From Staphylococcus intermedius NCTC 11048 (GTDB lineage Bacteria; Bacillota; Bacilli; Staphylococcales; Staphylococcaceae), in assembly GCF_002902385.1 (NCBI RefSeq), contig NZ_PPQH01000017.1, positions 1-63,682 on the forward strand: 63,682 bases of DNA, read 5' to 3'. Position numbers and translations under genes: made by a program. The notes below the pieces were generated by a model, which was not told the origin of the DNA, did not search any database, and worked only from the letters and a program-made list of their open reading frames with translations. Positions 1 to 9,878 of the stretch are shown one piece after another. The stretch's first letter is position 1, and every line of letters begins with the position of its first letter.

Positions 1-294
1 AAAGATAGCAAAGCCCTTCGTCGACGAATAAGATTTTAAAATATATTTTGTTGCTTGCTATGTAAAAAGTATAAACGCGGTTAGTAAAAAAATCAACATA
101 ATTTTCTGAAAAAATGACATAAAAATTTTTAACAGTAAGATGATGTATGTATTTTTATGCTTTTTATGTCAAAATTTTAACGAAAAAGATATACATTTTT
201 GTGATGCTACGATTCATTTTCATATCGTATGTGAAGTATAGGGTACGTTGTCATTTCACTAATTTGTGCGTATTTTAAGGGGAAGGTTGAAAAA
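1..294. other. AT-rich intergenic stretch
   Basis: No convincing reading frame, RNA gene or repeat is visible here. The DNA is strongly AT-rich with many short A and T runs. The gene upstream of the window is not represented. Confidence 0.5.
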
Positions 295-297
295 ACA

Positions 298-363
298 CAA
301 AAAGGTAAGTATGTTGACCTATCGGGGTAAAAAAAGAGGGTCCTCTGATCAACATGCTTACCT
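298..363 (-). terminator. Terminator of the panE-like gene
   Basis: The arms at 303-317 and 349-363 form an inverted repeat matching at 14 of 15 positions. Read on the minus strand, the hairpin lies just after the stop of the reductase and is followed by a T-rich tract. A smaller AGAGG/CCTCT hairpin with its own T run lies in the loop. Confidence 0.75.
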
Positions 364-390
364 CATTCAAGATGATTAAAATGACACGGC

Positions 391-1326
391 TTATTTCACG
401 TGCTTCATTTCTAATTCATGAATCAAGTGTGTCAACATTTCGTTATTTGGTGTAGCAATACCGAGCTCACGACCGTATTTTGCGATTTGACCGTTTAAGT
501 AGTCGACTTCGGTATAACGTCCGTGGTATAAATCTTGATGCATTGAAGGATAGTGTAACCCTTGTGCTTCATTTGGATACGCTGCTTCAATCTTTTTGAG
601 CAATGTTTCCGCATTTAATGAGACGCCTTTCGCTTCAGCAACTGCAACAATTTCTGCAATAAGTGGTTCGACAATGTCACGTGATTTGTCATATTGACTG
701 AATTCATTAATCGTTTTGTCTAAAATCGTACAAAGTGGATTTAAAACACTGTTTAATGTTGCTTTACTCCAAATAGACTTAAATACGTTATCACTAATTG
801 TGGCATTTAATTTTGCATCGTTAAAAATTTGATTAATGCGCTCTGTACGTTCATCCGCGTGACCATCAGCACGTTGGAATTCGATAGACCCTTGTCCTTC
901 TAGTAACAATTGACCAGGTCCACGTAATCCCGCTGTCCACATTGTTACAGCTAAAAAGATTTGTGTTTTTGGGACAATGGCTGATAGACGATCGCCATGA
1001 CCTAAACCATTCATCATAGACAGTAAAGCTGTATCTTCATTAATAGCATTTTTGTCATAAAGCGTACGTAACATTTCTTCGGCATGCATTGATTTCGTTA
1101 AAATGATGACTAAATCAAATGTTTCGTTCACTTGATGCGGTAGAATGGCAGGGATCTGTAACGTGTAAGTTTCAGTCTCTGTTTGGATTTCAAGCCCTTT
1201 TTCATTAATCGCATTCACATGTTCTTCCCACGTGTCGATCAATTTCACATCGTAACCGGCTTCTTTAATTTGGCTCCCAATACGTCCGCCCATAGCACCT
1301 GCGCCAGCGATAGCAATTTTTTTCAT
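391..1326 (-). CDS. panE: 2-dehydropantoate 2-reductase family protein
   Basis: This is a 311-residue NADPH-dependent ketopantoate reductase-like protein of the ApbA/PanE family. The known reaction is reduction of 2-dehydropantoate to pantoate for coenzyme A synthesis, in the cytosol. The N-terminus carries the Rossmann motif GAGAMGG (residues 8-14). The C-terminal half has the family pattern of a conserved Lys and Asn residues in the SKATLNSVLNPL region. The length is normal. The gene is monocistronic, divergent from uhpT, and ends in its own terminator. Paralogues of this family can act on other 2-oxo acids, so the substrate is not proven. There is no panB or panC beside it. Confidence 0.8.
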   Translation of the reverse strand: MKKIAIAGAGAMGGRIGSQIKEAGYDVKLIDTWEEHVNAINEKGLEIQTETETYTLQIPAILPHQVNETFDLVIILTKSMHAEEMLRTLYDKNAINEDTALLSMMNGLGHGDRLSAIVPKTQIFLAVTMWTAGLRGPGQLLLEGQGSIEFQRADGHADERTERINQIFNDAKLNATISDNVFKSIWSKATLNSVLNPLCTILDKTINEFSQYDKSRDIVEPLIAEIVAVAEAKGVSLNAETLLKKIEAAYPNEAQGLHYPSMHQDLYHGRYTEVDYLNGQIAKYGRELGIATPNNEMLTHLIHELEMKHVK

Positions 1327-1371
1327 AAAACGATTCCTCCTTATAAAAAAATGGTTACAACATCAGTGTAA

Positions 1372-1594
1372 TTTTCATTTTTTATATCCGCAATAAAAAG
1401 TTGCAGATAATTTCGAAATTTTGAACCATTTGTGATGAAATATTGAAATTTGCAACAACGAAACAGAAAATGTAGGTGCAATGGTTCAATAAAACGCCTT
1501 TGTTCAGTATTTCGGATAAAACGATAATTTTTAGGATATTAAGCGCTTACACCCAGTGCTATAGTGAAGTCAAAAGAAGACAGAGGTGAACAAC
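1372..1594 (+). promoter_or_regulatory. uhpT control region: inverted repeat, cre-like site, extended -10
   Basis: A perfect 10-bp inverted repeat (TTGAACCATT at 1421-1430, AATGGTTCAA at 1480-1489) may bind the activator HptR. A cre-like sequence at 1538-1551 matches 12 of 14 consensus positions. An extended -10, TGCTATAGT, ends at 1565, and the -35 region is poor, as expected for an activator-dependent promoter. The cre overlaps the -35/spacer, so CcpA would repress. The sequence pattern is seen; protein binding is inferred. Confidence 0.55.
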
Positions 1595-2974
1595 ATGAGC
1601 TTTTTCGACATTCAAAAAATTCCTAATAAAGGGATCTCGCTTTCAATGCAACGTAAACTTTGGCTACGCTATTTCTTGCAAGCGTTCTTAGTTGTGTTTT
1701 TTGCTTACATGGCGATGTACTTGATTCGTAATAACTTTAAGGCGGCTCAACCTTTACTTAAAGAAGAGATTGGGCTGACGACATTACAACTCGGGTATAT
1801 CGGCTTAGCATTTAGTATTACATACGGATTAGGGAAGACGTTACTTGGTTATTTTGTAGATGGTCGTAATACGAAAAAAATCATCTCCTTTTTACTTGTT
1901 TTATCTGCAACAGTCGTCCTCATTATGGGATTTGTGTTAAGTTATTTCGGTTCTGTAATGGGACTATTGATTGTGTTATGGGGATTAAATGGGGTATTTC
2001 AATCGGTCGGTGGACCAGCAAGTTATTCGACCATATCACGCTGGGCACCACGTACGAAACGCGGTCGTTATTTAGGATTCTGGAATACATCACATAATAT
2101 TGGTGGTGCGATTGCAGGGGGGCTTGCGTTATGGGGCGCGAATGTTTTCTTCCATGGTAGTGTTATAGGGATGTTTGTATTCCCTGCAGTGATTGCGTTA
2201 ATCATTGGGGTGGCGACACTCTTTATCGGTAAAGATGACCCTGAAGAACTCGGTTGGAACCGTGCAGAAGAAATCTGGGAAGAGCCTGTTGAACAAGAAA
2301 ACATTGATGCACAAGACATGACGAAATGGCAAATCTTCACGAAATATATTTTAAAGAACCCGGTCATTTGGATTTTATGTGTGTCTAACGTTTTTGTATA
2401 TATTGTGAGAATTGGTATCGACAACTGGGCACCACTTTACGTATCTGAATATCTTCATTTTGATAAGGCAGATGCCGTGAATACGATATTTTATTTTGAA
2501 ATCGGCGCATTAGTCGCAAGTTTATTATGGGGTTATGTGTCGGATTTACTCAAAGGCCGTCGTGCGGTTGTCGCTATTGGTTGTATGTTTTTAATTACAT
2601 TTGTCGTGCATTTCTATACACATGCAACAAGTGTGACAATGGTGAACGTATCATTATTCGCTTTAGGTGCACTTATTTTTGGACCACAGTTACTCATCGG
2701 TGTTGCATTAACAGGATTTGTACCGAAAAATGCAATCAGTGTCGCCAATGGAATGACCGGTTCGTTTGCATATTTGTTTGGTGATTCAATGGCGAAAGTG
2801 GGGCTCGCGGCAATTGCAGATCCGCAGCGTGATGGTTTAACCGTATTTGGTTATACTTTAAGTGGTTGGACAGATGTATTTATCGTCTTTTATGCGGCAC
2901 TCTTTATAGGTATCATCTTGCTCGGTCTTGTCGCTTATTTTGAAGAAAAGAAAATTAGAAGTTTAAATCTATAA
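1595..2974 (+). CDS. uhpT: Hexose-phosphate:phosphate antiporter UhpT
   Basis: This is a 459-residue major facilitator of the organophosphate:phosphate antiporter family (UhpT/GlpT). It brings glucose-6-phosphate and related hexose phosphates into the cell in exchange for phosphate and is also the known entry route of fosfomycin. About twelve hydrophobic segments are visible, and the RNNFKAAQPLL region near residue 45 is typical of the family. The ATG at 1595 is chosen because AGAGGTG at 1582-1588 is its ribosome site; the GTG at 1586 overlaps that site. The regulator genes hptRSA lie next door on the opposite strand, as in S. aureus, which supports the hexose-phosphate rather than glycerol-phosphate assignment. 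Confidence 0.92.
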   Translation: MSFFDIQKIPNKGISLSMQRKLWLRYFLQAFLVVFFAYMAMYLIRNNFKAAQPLLKEEIGLTTLQLGYIGLAFSITYGLGKTLLGYFVDGRNTKKIISFLLVLSATVVLIMGFVLSYFGSVMGLLIVLWGLNGVFQSVGGPASYSTISRWAPRTKRGRYLGFWNTSHNIGGAIAGGLALWGANVFFHGSVIGMFVFPAVIALIIGVATLFIGKDDPEELGWNRAEEIWEEPVEQENIDAQDMTKWQIFTKYILKNPVIWILCVSNVFVYIVRIGIDNWAPLYVSEYLHFDKADAVNTIFYFEIGALVASLLWGYVSDLLKGRRAVVAIGCMFLITFVVHFYTHATSVTMVNVSLFALGALIFGPQLLIGVALTGFVPKNAISVANGMTGSFAYLFGDSMAKVGLAAIADPQRDGLTVFGYTLSGWTDVFIVFYAALFIGIILLGLVAYFEEKKIRSLNL

Positions 2975-2984
2975 TATTTATAAG

Positions 2985-3283
2985 AGAGGCTGAAACATCA
3001 ATTTTTTGATTGTCTTACATTGATATATTTTAATCAAATTGTTCTCATTGATAATCTTTTTAAATTTCGCAATTGGCGTCGTGGACTTGTTTTCCGAGGG
3101 ACTGACCCTGCAACTAATCAGCACTTTGCTTTTACTGTTACATTTATAGTGGAAGCTTTGATGGATTTTGGGAGCAGTACAGAAATCTCATGTGTAATAA
3201 AGATTTCGTCGTACTGCCCCGCAAGGCTGACTAGGGGCTAGGACTTTACATTTCCATATTTTGGTTTTCGCGCATCGTAGAAG
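2985..3283. repeat. Intergenic repeat copy R1
   Basis: This is non-coding sequence 3' of uhpT. It contains the CCGAGGGACTGACCCT module and an inverted repeat around AGCAGTACAGAAATCT / AGATTTCGTCGTACTGC. It is related in layout, though not in every base, to the copies at 3.33-3.66 kb and 16.03-16.37 kb. The short frames inside have no ribosome site. Confidence 0.5.
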
Positions 3284-3317
3284 AGGACTGGGATATTAAG
3301 CTTTCCCAGTCCCTATT
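3284..3317. terminator. Terminator between convergent uhpT and hptR
   Basis: GGACTGGG and CCCAGTCC pair around a short loop and are followed by a run of T on the plus strand. The same type of hairpin adjoins the repeat copy after lacZ. Confidence 0.75.
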
Positions 3318-3324
3318 TTTTTAT

Positions 3325-3662
3325 GGACATATATCGATTAATGATGATAAAACAGCCAAAAATGAAGGTGAATGGGACGTCATCAACGGATATTATGGGG
3401 GTGTCTCCATTTTGTAAACTTTCCCGAGGTGACTGCATTTAATGTAAGATTGACCAGAGGCTGAGACTCCCGAGGGATCAGACGCAGCCGAAAATCCAAT
3501 TTGGCTTCCATCCAGTGTTCACATCTATCAAGCCAAATTGAGTTGAGGCAAGTCCCCTGGGAACGCGAAGCCATGAGGGCAATCAGAAGCCATTAATCAT
3601 AGGGAGGGAAAGTTAAAAAAATACTGCATCAACAGCATCAAAAATGATGATGTCCCTGTCCT
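3325..3662. repeat. Modular intergenic repeat copy R2
   Basis: Non-coding. The left end (ATATATCGATTAATGATGAT, then AACAGCCAAAAATGA) and right end (GCATCAACAGCATCAAAAAT) match the reverse complement of the copy after lacZ. The centre differs: here it is a stem of AATTTGGCTT and AAGCCAAATT flanked by GACTCCCGAGGGATCAGAC and GTCCCCTGGGAACGCGAAG. Confidence 0.75.
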
Positions 3663-3685
3663 TTCCTATCTTTTAACTTTACCAG

Positions 3686-4441
3686 TCACTGCTGATTTGA
3701 ATTCATATATTCTCGCGGTGACATCTGTAAATACTTTTTAAAATGATAGCTGAAACTTTTATAATCAGTAAAGCCGACTTTATGTGCAATTTCATAATGT
3801 TTATCACCACTTTGTAAGAGTGATATGGCTTGATAAATGCGATACCGATTTAAATAATCTAACATCGTAATACCGACATGTGCTTTAAAAACCCGCATTA
3901 AATAGGATTCACTCACGCCGAGTTCTGTTGCCAATGCAGCGCTTTGCCACTTCTGATCGTAATGATGTTGGATGTGATGCACGACGTGGTTGACGTAATA
4001 ATCGGGATACTCTAATTTCATTAACGGTTGAAATACCGGTAATATCGTTGTCATTGATGATTTTTGCTTATGAGCATGTGCATGTGGAACAAATTGCGCT
4101 AAACGTTGATGGAGTTGCTCCAGATCAATGGGCTTCAATAAATAATCTAACACGTGATGATGAATGCCTGCTTGCATATATTCAAAATCATCATAACTCG
4201 ATAAAATCATCTTTTGGCACGGCAAGTCTTTAATCGCTTCTAACAGTTCAACGCCATCCATTCGTGGCATGCGAATGTCTGTAATGACAAGGTCAGGGTG
4301 GTGCTCCCGAATCAGCGATAACCCTTCGATTCCATCTTTGGCGAGCCACACTTCATGAAAATGATAGTCTTCCCACGAAATTGCTTGTTTTAGTCCTTCA
4401 CGAATAATACGTTCATCATCACAAATGACCACTTTATACAT
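3686..4441 (-). CDS. hptR: Response regulator HptR (AraC-type output)
   Basis: This 251-residue response regulator has an N-terminal receiver domain with acidic pocket residues near CDDE (7-10) and the probable phosphoacceptor Asp55 in ITDIRMP. Its C-terminal AraC-family double helix-turn-helix (about residues 150-251) ends with the [16 protein letters not shown] signature. It is the DNA-binding part of the HptRSA hexose-phosphate sensing system that activates uhpT in S. aureus. Its start overlaps the end of hptS by 8 bases, so the two are translationally coupled. Its terminal region faces uhpT across two intergenic repeats. Confidence 0.9.
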   Translation of the reverse strand: MYKVVICDDERIIREGLKQAISWEDYHFHEVWLAKDGIEGLSLIREHHPDLVITDIRMPRMDGVELLEAIKDLPCQKMILSSYDDFEYMQAGIHHHVLDYLLKPIDLEQLHQRLAQFVPHAHAHKQKSSMTTILPVFQPLMKLEYPDYYVNHVVHHIQHHYDQKWQSAALATELGVSESYLMRVFKAHVGITMLDYLNRYRIYQAISLLQSGDKHYEIAHKVGFTDYKSFSYHFKKYLQMSPREYMNSNQQ

Positions 4442-5987
4442 CAGTTTGCTCCTCTCTTGGTAGTTGAAACGCGATGAGCGTGCCTTGATGAAAAACAGAA
4501 AAAATTCTCAATCTTGCACGGACGTCATATTGAATTTGGGCTTTATGGTTCAGGTGATTCAAGCCCAAATGTGATGTGTCAAATACATTTTCCTGCAACA
4601 TTTGTCTGACTTGAGCACGTCTATCTTCTGTCATACCTCTCCCGTTATCATGGACGAAAATACGTAAAAATTTGGCGGTTTGTTTCACGCGTATCGTGAT
4701 GATTAATGGTTCGGATTCACGGCCGTGTTTGATCGCATTTTCAATTAAAGGGTGAATCATCATTTTGTAAATCAGCTCATTTTCAAGACGTTGATCCATG
4801 TCAATATTTAACGTAATACTGTCATCGAAGCGGATATTTTGAATGGTGACATATTGTTGAATGTAAGCGAGCTCCTCTTTTAATGGCACTTTGTCGGTCT
4901 TGACCCGCAATGTATAACGCAACATTTGTGACAGCTGTTGGACGACTTTTTGTGCTAGGCGTGGTGACAGTGTGATTAAATATTGTATCGTTTGCATCGT
5001 ATTAAAGAGGAAATGCGGTTGAAACTGGCGCTCGATTTCCTTTAATTGTATTTTTCGCAATTGCTGCTCTGTTTGCTCAATGGAATGAATCAGGGTTTCG
5101 TTTGATTCCACTAATTCATAAATATAAGTGTTGATATCTTCGAGTTCACTTGGTTGGCCTAAAGGTTGGTATGCGCCGAGTTCACGTCGTTGTGCTTGGT
5201 TGATACGGTCAATCATTAATTCAATATCACGTGTTTGACGTTTAGCCATTCGATGTGCATTCATAAACCCGAAAATCATCAATAGCACGAAAGCAATAAT
5301 GATGATGGCTAACAATCGTAGACCATCTTCTAATGCGTCATGGACATCCTTGAATTGAATCATTTGCTCCCCTTTGTCATTCAGTTTGACACGTTCTGAG
5401 ATAAAGCCGAATGGTGGGGGTGGGAATGTATCATCAACATGAAAATGTTCCGTGTTTGAAAATAAAATATTGTCAAAGCGATCTAAAATTAAAGTCGTAT
5501 GCCCATAACGGTCTTGAATTTCTTCCATATGTGGTGTTTGCGCAAGATAGAAAGACAGCGCAACCGTTTCATGCAACAGTTGGATACGTTGCTGATGCAT
5601 TAAATACAATTGGTGGACATCTTTCTTTTCATAGTTGTTCGTAATAGATGATTTCCCGTTATCGACCACGTAATAGACCGTACCAGGTTGTTGATGGACA
5701 AGTTTCAGTAACAAACGTTTCAAAGTTGTGACATCGGCTTTATTAGATAAATCGAGTTGTCGCAACGTTGATTTCTCTGTCTGAAGCGTTGTTTTAATTT
5801 GAGTTTCAGTATAGGCTAAATCATGCTCGGCCTCGTGTAAATGTTGGTGAATATGCCGATGTTCGACCCAAATGTATAAAGTATAAAAGCTCACGAGTCC
5901 AAGTAAAATGACAAGGAAAACAGGAAAAATCGTCGAAATAAATAGCGACCGACGCAATTGATAACGATAAGGTTGATACGTTTTCAT
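4434..5987 (-). CDS. hptS: Sensor histidine kinase HptS
   Basis: This is a 517-residue membrane sensor kinase of the LytS/YesM type. A transmembrane segment at about 15-38 is followed by an extracellular sensor of roughly 185 residues, a second transmembrane segment at about 225-242, a linker, and the His-kinase motif [15 protein letters not shown] with the probable phosphorylated His325. The C-terminal ATPase domain shows NAIKHG and DNGRGM boxes. It signals external glucose-6-phosphate to HptR, working with the lipoprotein HptA. The gene overlaps hptA by four bases (ATGA) and hptR by eight. The length agrees with S. aureus HptS. Confidence 0.9.
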   Translation of the reverse strand: MKTYQPYRYQLRRSLFISTIFPVFLVILLGLVSFYTLYIWVEHRHIHQHLHEAEHDLAYTETQIKTTLQTEKSTLRQLDLSNKADVTTLKRLLLKLVHQQPGTVYYVVDNGKSSITNNYEKKDVHQLYLMHQQRIQLLHETVALSFYLAQTPHMEEIQDRYGHTTLILDRFDNILFSNTEHFHVDDTFPPPPFGFISERVKLNDKGEQMIQFKDVHDALEDGLRLLAIIIIAFVLLMIFGFMNAHRMAKRQTRDIELMIDRINQAQRRELGAYQPLGQPSELEDINTYIYELVESNETLIHSIEQTEQQLRKIQLKEIERQFQPHFLFNTMQTIQYLITLSPRLAQKVVQQLSQMLRYTLRVKTDKVPLKEELAYIQQYVTIQNIRFDDSITLNIDMDQRLENELIYKMMIHPLIENAIKHGRESEPLIITIRVKQTAKFLRIFVHDNGRGMTEDRRAQVRQMLQENVFDTSHLGLNHLNHKAQIQYDVRARLRIFSVFHQGTLIAFQLPREEQTDV

Positions 5988-6937
5988 TCTACACGCTCCA
6001 AAAATTTTTGATGACTTTCATGTGGCAATGCAGTTTCTGGGATGACTGGAATATCTCTTAATTGTGCGATTCCGGGTTCTTTGATTTCTGAGACATCACG
6101 ACGTATCGGTTTTACCCCGTTTTGTTGGGCTAACCGTTGTTGTACAGTATAGCTTGTTAAATAATGTATCAGTGCTGTTCTTTTCGGATGAGGATGTTGG
6201 TTGTTAATTAAAGCAATCCCATCGACATTGAGCACAGTACCTTCAATAGGATAAATCACCTTGAGTGGGTATCCTTTTTGAAGCCAAGTGCGTGCATCTT
6301 GTTCGTAACTGAGTCCAGCATAATAGTGACCTTGAGCGACTTGGGCAATCACATCAGAAGACTTTGGAAGTGCTACTGCTTGATGTCTGAATTGATGAAT
6401 CTCGTCAGTTCTTCCATGAATATGGTATAACCCACGCATATGTTGATAGCCTGTCGTTGTCGTTTTAGGATCCGAATAAGCGACTTGTTGGTTGAGTACG
6501 GGTTGCATGAGATCCAAATAACCATTGATGTGAATATCACCTTGTAAGTCTGTGTTCACAACGATGACGGTCGGCATTAAGATGAACGGTGTCACGATAG
6601 GTTGGTCTGATAATGAAATGCGAAACTTTGATAGGTCAGGCGCTGTATAAGGCACAAAGTCTTCAGGATGATCGATGGTTTCACTTAACACCCCACCTAC
6701 AAATATATCTCCGCGTGCATGTTTCGGTGTCTGATGAATTTTCGATAATAAAACTTGTGTCGAATCTTCAATGACGCTCACTTTCACGTTTTCTTGATGT
6801 TCAAAGTCTTTGAGTATAGGTTGAATCAGGTGTTTCGGATAAGGGGAATAAATGGTTAATGTATCATTTGCAATAGATGTATCTTGTTGACAACCACAGA
6901 GAAGTATCATGAGCAGACAGCATAACCATTTTTTCAT
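5984..6937 (-). CDS. hptA: Hexose-phosphate sensing lipoprotein HptA
   Basis: This is a 317-residue extracellular solute-binding protein. A short positively charged start and hydrophobic core are followed by a lipobox, LLCGC, with the modified cysteine near residue 16. The rest looks like a family 1 periplasmic-type binding protein (iron/polyamine binding fold). In S. aureus HptA detects glucose-6-phosphate or phosphate outside the cell and passes the signal to HptS. It is the first gene of the hptA-hptS-hptR operon, with an AAAGGA ribosome site. Its substrate is inferred from context and not from binding residues. Confidence 0.85.
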   Translation of the reverse strand: MKKWLCCLLMILLCGCQQDTSIANDTLTIYSPYPKHLIQPILKDFEHQENVKVSVIEDSTQVLLSKIHQTPKHARGDIFVGGVLSETIDHPEDFVPYTAPDLSKFRISLSDQPIVTPFILMPTVIVVNTDLQGDIHINGYLDLMQPVLNQQVAYSDPKTTTTGYQHMRGLYHIHGRTDEIHQFRHQAVALPKSSDVIAQVAQGHYYAGLSYEQDARTWLQKGYPLKVIYPIEGTVLNVDGIALINNQHPHPKRTALIHYLTSYTVQQRLAQQNGVKPIRRDVSEIKEPGIAQLRDIPVIPETALPHESHQKFLERVE

Positions 6938-7364
6938 TTGTATAATCCTTTCCTATCTCAAGTATTGTATTTATCTTACCAATATTTATTTAATTTGTAG
7001 AGAAAAAAATTAATATTATGACTTTCTTATGCTTTGGCGCTGTCAAAATGAACATGTCATAAAAAATGCCTGTTGTTGTTACTTTAATGCATGTAGTTTG
7101 ATTTCATGATTCAGGTGTTGGTCATCACGTTTTCGGTGCTATTGTCTATTTCAGCGTTGGTCAATATGCGTGTGATATGAAATGGAATGACAAAACTAAA
7201 AAACACTAAAGGGGTATGACATGGCATATCGTTTCATAGGACGTTATGATAATTAAAAAAGACATGATAAACTAATAACGACATCGACTTAAATAAATTA
7301 AAACATCCAGCGGTCAGCGTTTGATGTGGGATTAAATAAATAGAAAAGTAAGGTGGAACGCACA
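6938..7364. other. Divergent intergenic region hptA/galU
   Basis: This 427-base stretch has no supportable gene. It should hold the promoters of hptA (left) and galU (right). A good ribosome site, AGGTGG at 7351-7356, serves galU. No operator or riboswitch could be recognised. Confidence 0.5.
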
Positions 7365-8228
7365 ATGAAGAAAATAACGAAAGCAGTGATTCCCGCAGCA
7401 GGTTTAGGTACACGTTTTTTACCTGCGACGAAAGCAATGCCGAAAGAAATGTTGCCGATTTTAGATAAACCAACGATTCAATATATCGTTGAAGAAGCGG
7501 TACGTGCGGGAATTGAAGATATTATCATCGTTACAGGTAAACATAAACGTGCGATTGAAGACCATTTTGATAATCAAATTGAACTCGAAATGAACTTGGC
7601 TGAAAAAGGTAAAGATGATTTGTTAAAAAAGGTACAACATGCGACACAACTGGCAAATATGTTTTACGTCCGTCAAAAAGAACAAAAAGGGTTAGGGCAT
7701 GCGATTTGGACGGCGAAACAATTTATCGGAGACGAGCCTTTTGCGGTATTGCTCGGTGATGATATTGTCGAATCAGAGACGCCAGCGATTCAACAACTCA
7801 TGGAAGAATATGAACAAACAGGTAAATCGGTCATCGGTGTCCAAGAAGTGCCGGAACATGAAACACATCGTTATGGAATTGTTGACCCGAAAGATCAACA
7901 CGATCGTTTATATGAAGTGACACAATTTGTTGAAAAACCAGCATTTGGCACTGCACCATCGAATTTAGCCATCATGGGTCGTTACGTGTTGACACCTGAT
8001 ATTTTCGATTATTTAGAAGATCAAGAAGAAGGTGCCGGTGGTGAAATTCAATTAACGGATGCGATTGAGCGGTTAAATCAGTCTCAACAAGTATTCGCCT
8101 ACCGTTTCGAAGGTGAGCGATTTGATGTCGGTGAGAAAGTTGGTTTCGTCAAAACAACGATTCAATTTGCGCTACGTGATCCAGAAATGGCTTATGAAAT
8201 CCGTGCGTTTTTAAAAGAAATACAATAA
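7365..8228 (+). CDS. galU: UTP-glucose-1-phosphate uridylyltransferase
   Basis: This 287-residue nucleotidyltransferase makes UDP-glucose from UTP and glucose-1-phosphate, used for glycolipid anchors and teichoic acid decoration. The nucleotide-binding motif [18 protein letters not shown] begins at residue 13. The sugar-binding region [11 protein letters not shown] and the [10 protein letters not shown] segment are typical of bacterial GalU/GtaB. The ATG at 7365 is preferred over a GTG at 7353 because AGGTGG lies 8 bases before it. The gene stands alone, and placing it beside a hexose-phosphate uptake system makes metabolic sense without proving co-regulation. Confidence 0.93.
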   Translation: MKKITKAVIPAAGLGTRFLPATKAMPKEMLPILDKPTIQYIVEEAVRAGIEDIIIVTGKHKRAIEDHFDNQIELEMNLAEKGKDDLLKKVQHATQLANMFYVRQKEQKGLGHAIWTAKQFIGDEPFAVLLGDDIVESETPAIQQLMEEYEQTGKSVIGVQEVPEHETHRYGIVDPKDQHDRLYEVTQFVEKPAFGTAPSNLAIMGRYVLTPDIFDYLEDQEEGAGGEIQLTDAIERLNQSQQVFAYRFEGERFDVGEKVGFVKTTIQFALRDPEMAYEIRAFLKEIQ

Positions 8229-8417
8229 TTACAAATTAAACACATTTTGTAATAATGCCAAAATAATTTAAAGTGACTATCGTGTTCATTTCATGTGAAA
8301 TAATAATATGATGCAATTGTTCTTTTTTAGACATGAATTTGTGGTTTTACGTGTTAAAGGGATAACGTAACTGTGTTAGAATATTCACATGAAAAATTAG
8401 AAAAGAGGAAGAAAAAG

Positions 8418-9725
8418 ATGCTTCTTTTTACGATAGAAATTTTAATAATGATTCTCGCAATTGTATTGGGCCTACGTACTGCTGGGGCACTCGGTTGCGG
8501 GATTTTTGCACTTGTAGCCCAAATTGTGATGATTTTTGGTTTTGGTTTACCACCGGGATCAGCACCTGTCACAGCCGTATTGATTATTTTATCTATCGGT
8601 ATTGCAGGTGGGACGTTACAAGCGACAGGCGGGATTGACTACTTAGTGCACCTCGCATCAAAAATGATTGAACGTTTTCCGAAATCTATTATTTTTATTG
8701 CACCTATGATTGTATTTGTGTTTGTTTTCGGTATCGGTACAACGAATATTGCGCTGTCATTAGAACCGATTATTGCGAAGACAGCATTAAAAGCACGTAT
8801 TCAACCTAAAAAAGCATTGACCGCTTCAGTGTTAACAGCGAACATTGCATTGCTTTGTAGTCCGGCAGCTTCAGCAACAGCGTACATGATTTCAGAATTT
8901 GCAGGATTAGGCATTTCAATGGGACAATACCTTTCTATCGTATTACCAACTGCCTTATTGAGTATGTTAGTATTAAGCTGTTTTAACACATTTGTTGGTC
9001 GTACAAAAATTGACGAACAACAAGCACAAACGATGCTTCAAAAAATGGCTTTAGACCAAGAACAAACGACGAAGCAGTATGATACACGTGTGAAATTAGG
9101 TGTGTTTGCATTTATCGTCTCGGTCGGTTTTATCTTGCTCTTCGGGATTTTCCCAGAAGTTGGACCAAAATTCCAAGTAGATGGTAAAGTCGTTGAACTT
9201 CAGATGACAGATTTAGTGCAACTGTTTATGTATATGAGTGCGATGATTAATTTACTGCTTGTTAAAGTTCAACCAAACCAAATCTTGACAACGCATATTA
9301 CACAGGCTGCGATTGGTGCGATTTTTGCAGTGTTAGGACCGGGTTGGTTAGGCGCAACGATATTCAGTGCACCGTCGAACCGTGCGATGATGGAAGACGG
9401 GATCGGCGAATTAATTGCACAAGCACCGTGGCTCATTATTATTTTAGTTGGACTCGTCGCGATGATTGTCATTTCGCAATCTGCAACCGCTTCGATTATG
9501 GTACCGATTGTGTTGAGCTTAGGTATTCCACCGATGTTTTTCATTGCGATTGTTCAAACGTTAAACGTCAACTTTGTGATACCTGCACAACCGACGATTT
9601 TATTTGCGGTAGATGTGGATGAGACACGCTCAACAAAAGTAACGAGCTTCTTAATTCCAGGATTTTTCTTAATTACGACAACGGTAGTCATCGGATTGAC
9701 GATTAAGACGATTTTAGGCATGTGA
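8418..9725 (+). CDS. Anaerobic C4-dicarboxylate transporter, Dcu family
   Basis: This 435-residue polytopic membrane protein has about ten to twelve hydrophobic segments. The N-terminal pattern, ILIMILAIVLGLR followed by LQATGGIDYLVHLASKMIER, resembles DcuA/DcuB, which exchange fumarate, aspartate or malate for succinate during fumarate respiration. The ATG at 8418 has AGAGGAAG 7 bases upstream; a TTG start further up would add a hydrophilic stretch unlike the family. It is monocistronic and lies before a strong bidirectional terminator. The family call is good, the exact substrate is inferred. Confidence 0.75.
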   Translation: MLLFTIEILIMILAIVLGLRTAGALGCGIFALVAQIVMIFGFGLPPGSAPVTAVLIILSIGIAGGTLQATGGIDYLVHLASKMIERFPKSIIFIAPMIVFVFVFGIGTTNIALSLEPIIAKTALKARIQPKKALTASVLTANIALLCSPAASATAYMISEFAGLGISMGQYLSIVLPTALLSMLVLSCFNTFVGRTKIDEQQAQTMLQKMALDQEQTTKQYDTRVKLGVFAFIVSVGFILLFGIFPEVGPKFQVDGKVVELQMTDLVQLFMYMSAMINLLLVKVQPNQILTTHITQAAIGAIFAVLGPGWLGATIFSAPSNRAMMEDGIGELIAQAPWLIIILVGLVAMIVISQSATASIMVPIVLSLGIPPMFFIAIVQTLNVNFVIPAQPTILFAVDVDETRSTKVTSFLIPGFFLITTTVVIGLTIKTILGM

Positions 9726-9821
9726 TTCGAAGTGACATGTACTTACATTAATATAAAAAAGATTGCTAGATCGTGCGACGCTTTCCAAGGAATTAAAACT
9801 TCAGTCCACGAAATATAACCA

Positions 9822-9868
9822 AACACCCCCAAGCCTTCAAATAAAGAAAGGTTGGGGGTGTTTTTCTA
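9822..9868. terminator. Bidirectional terminator
   Basis: The arms AACACCCCCAA and TTGGGGGTGTT enclose an AT-rich loop. T runs follow on the plus strand and A-rich DNA precedes it, so it can end both the Dcu gene and the convergent MFS gene. Confidence 0.85.
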
Positions 9869-9878
9869 TGCATATATG

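Noticed and set aside
3020..3241. A 73-residue plus-strand frame after uhpT
   Set aside because: It lies wholly in an intergenic repeat, has no ribosome site and no protein-like composition.
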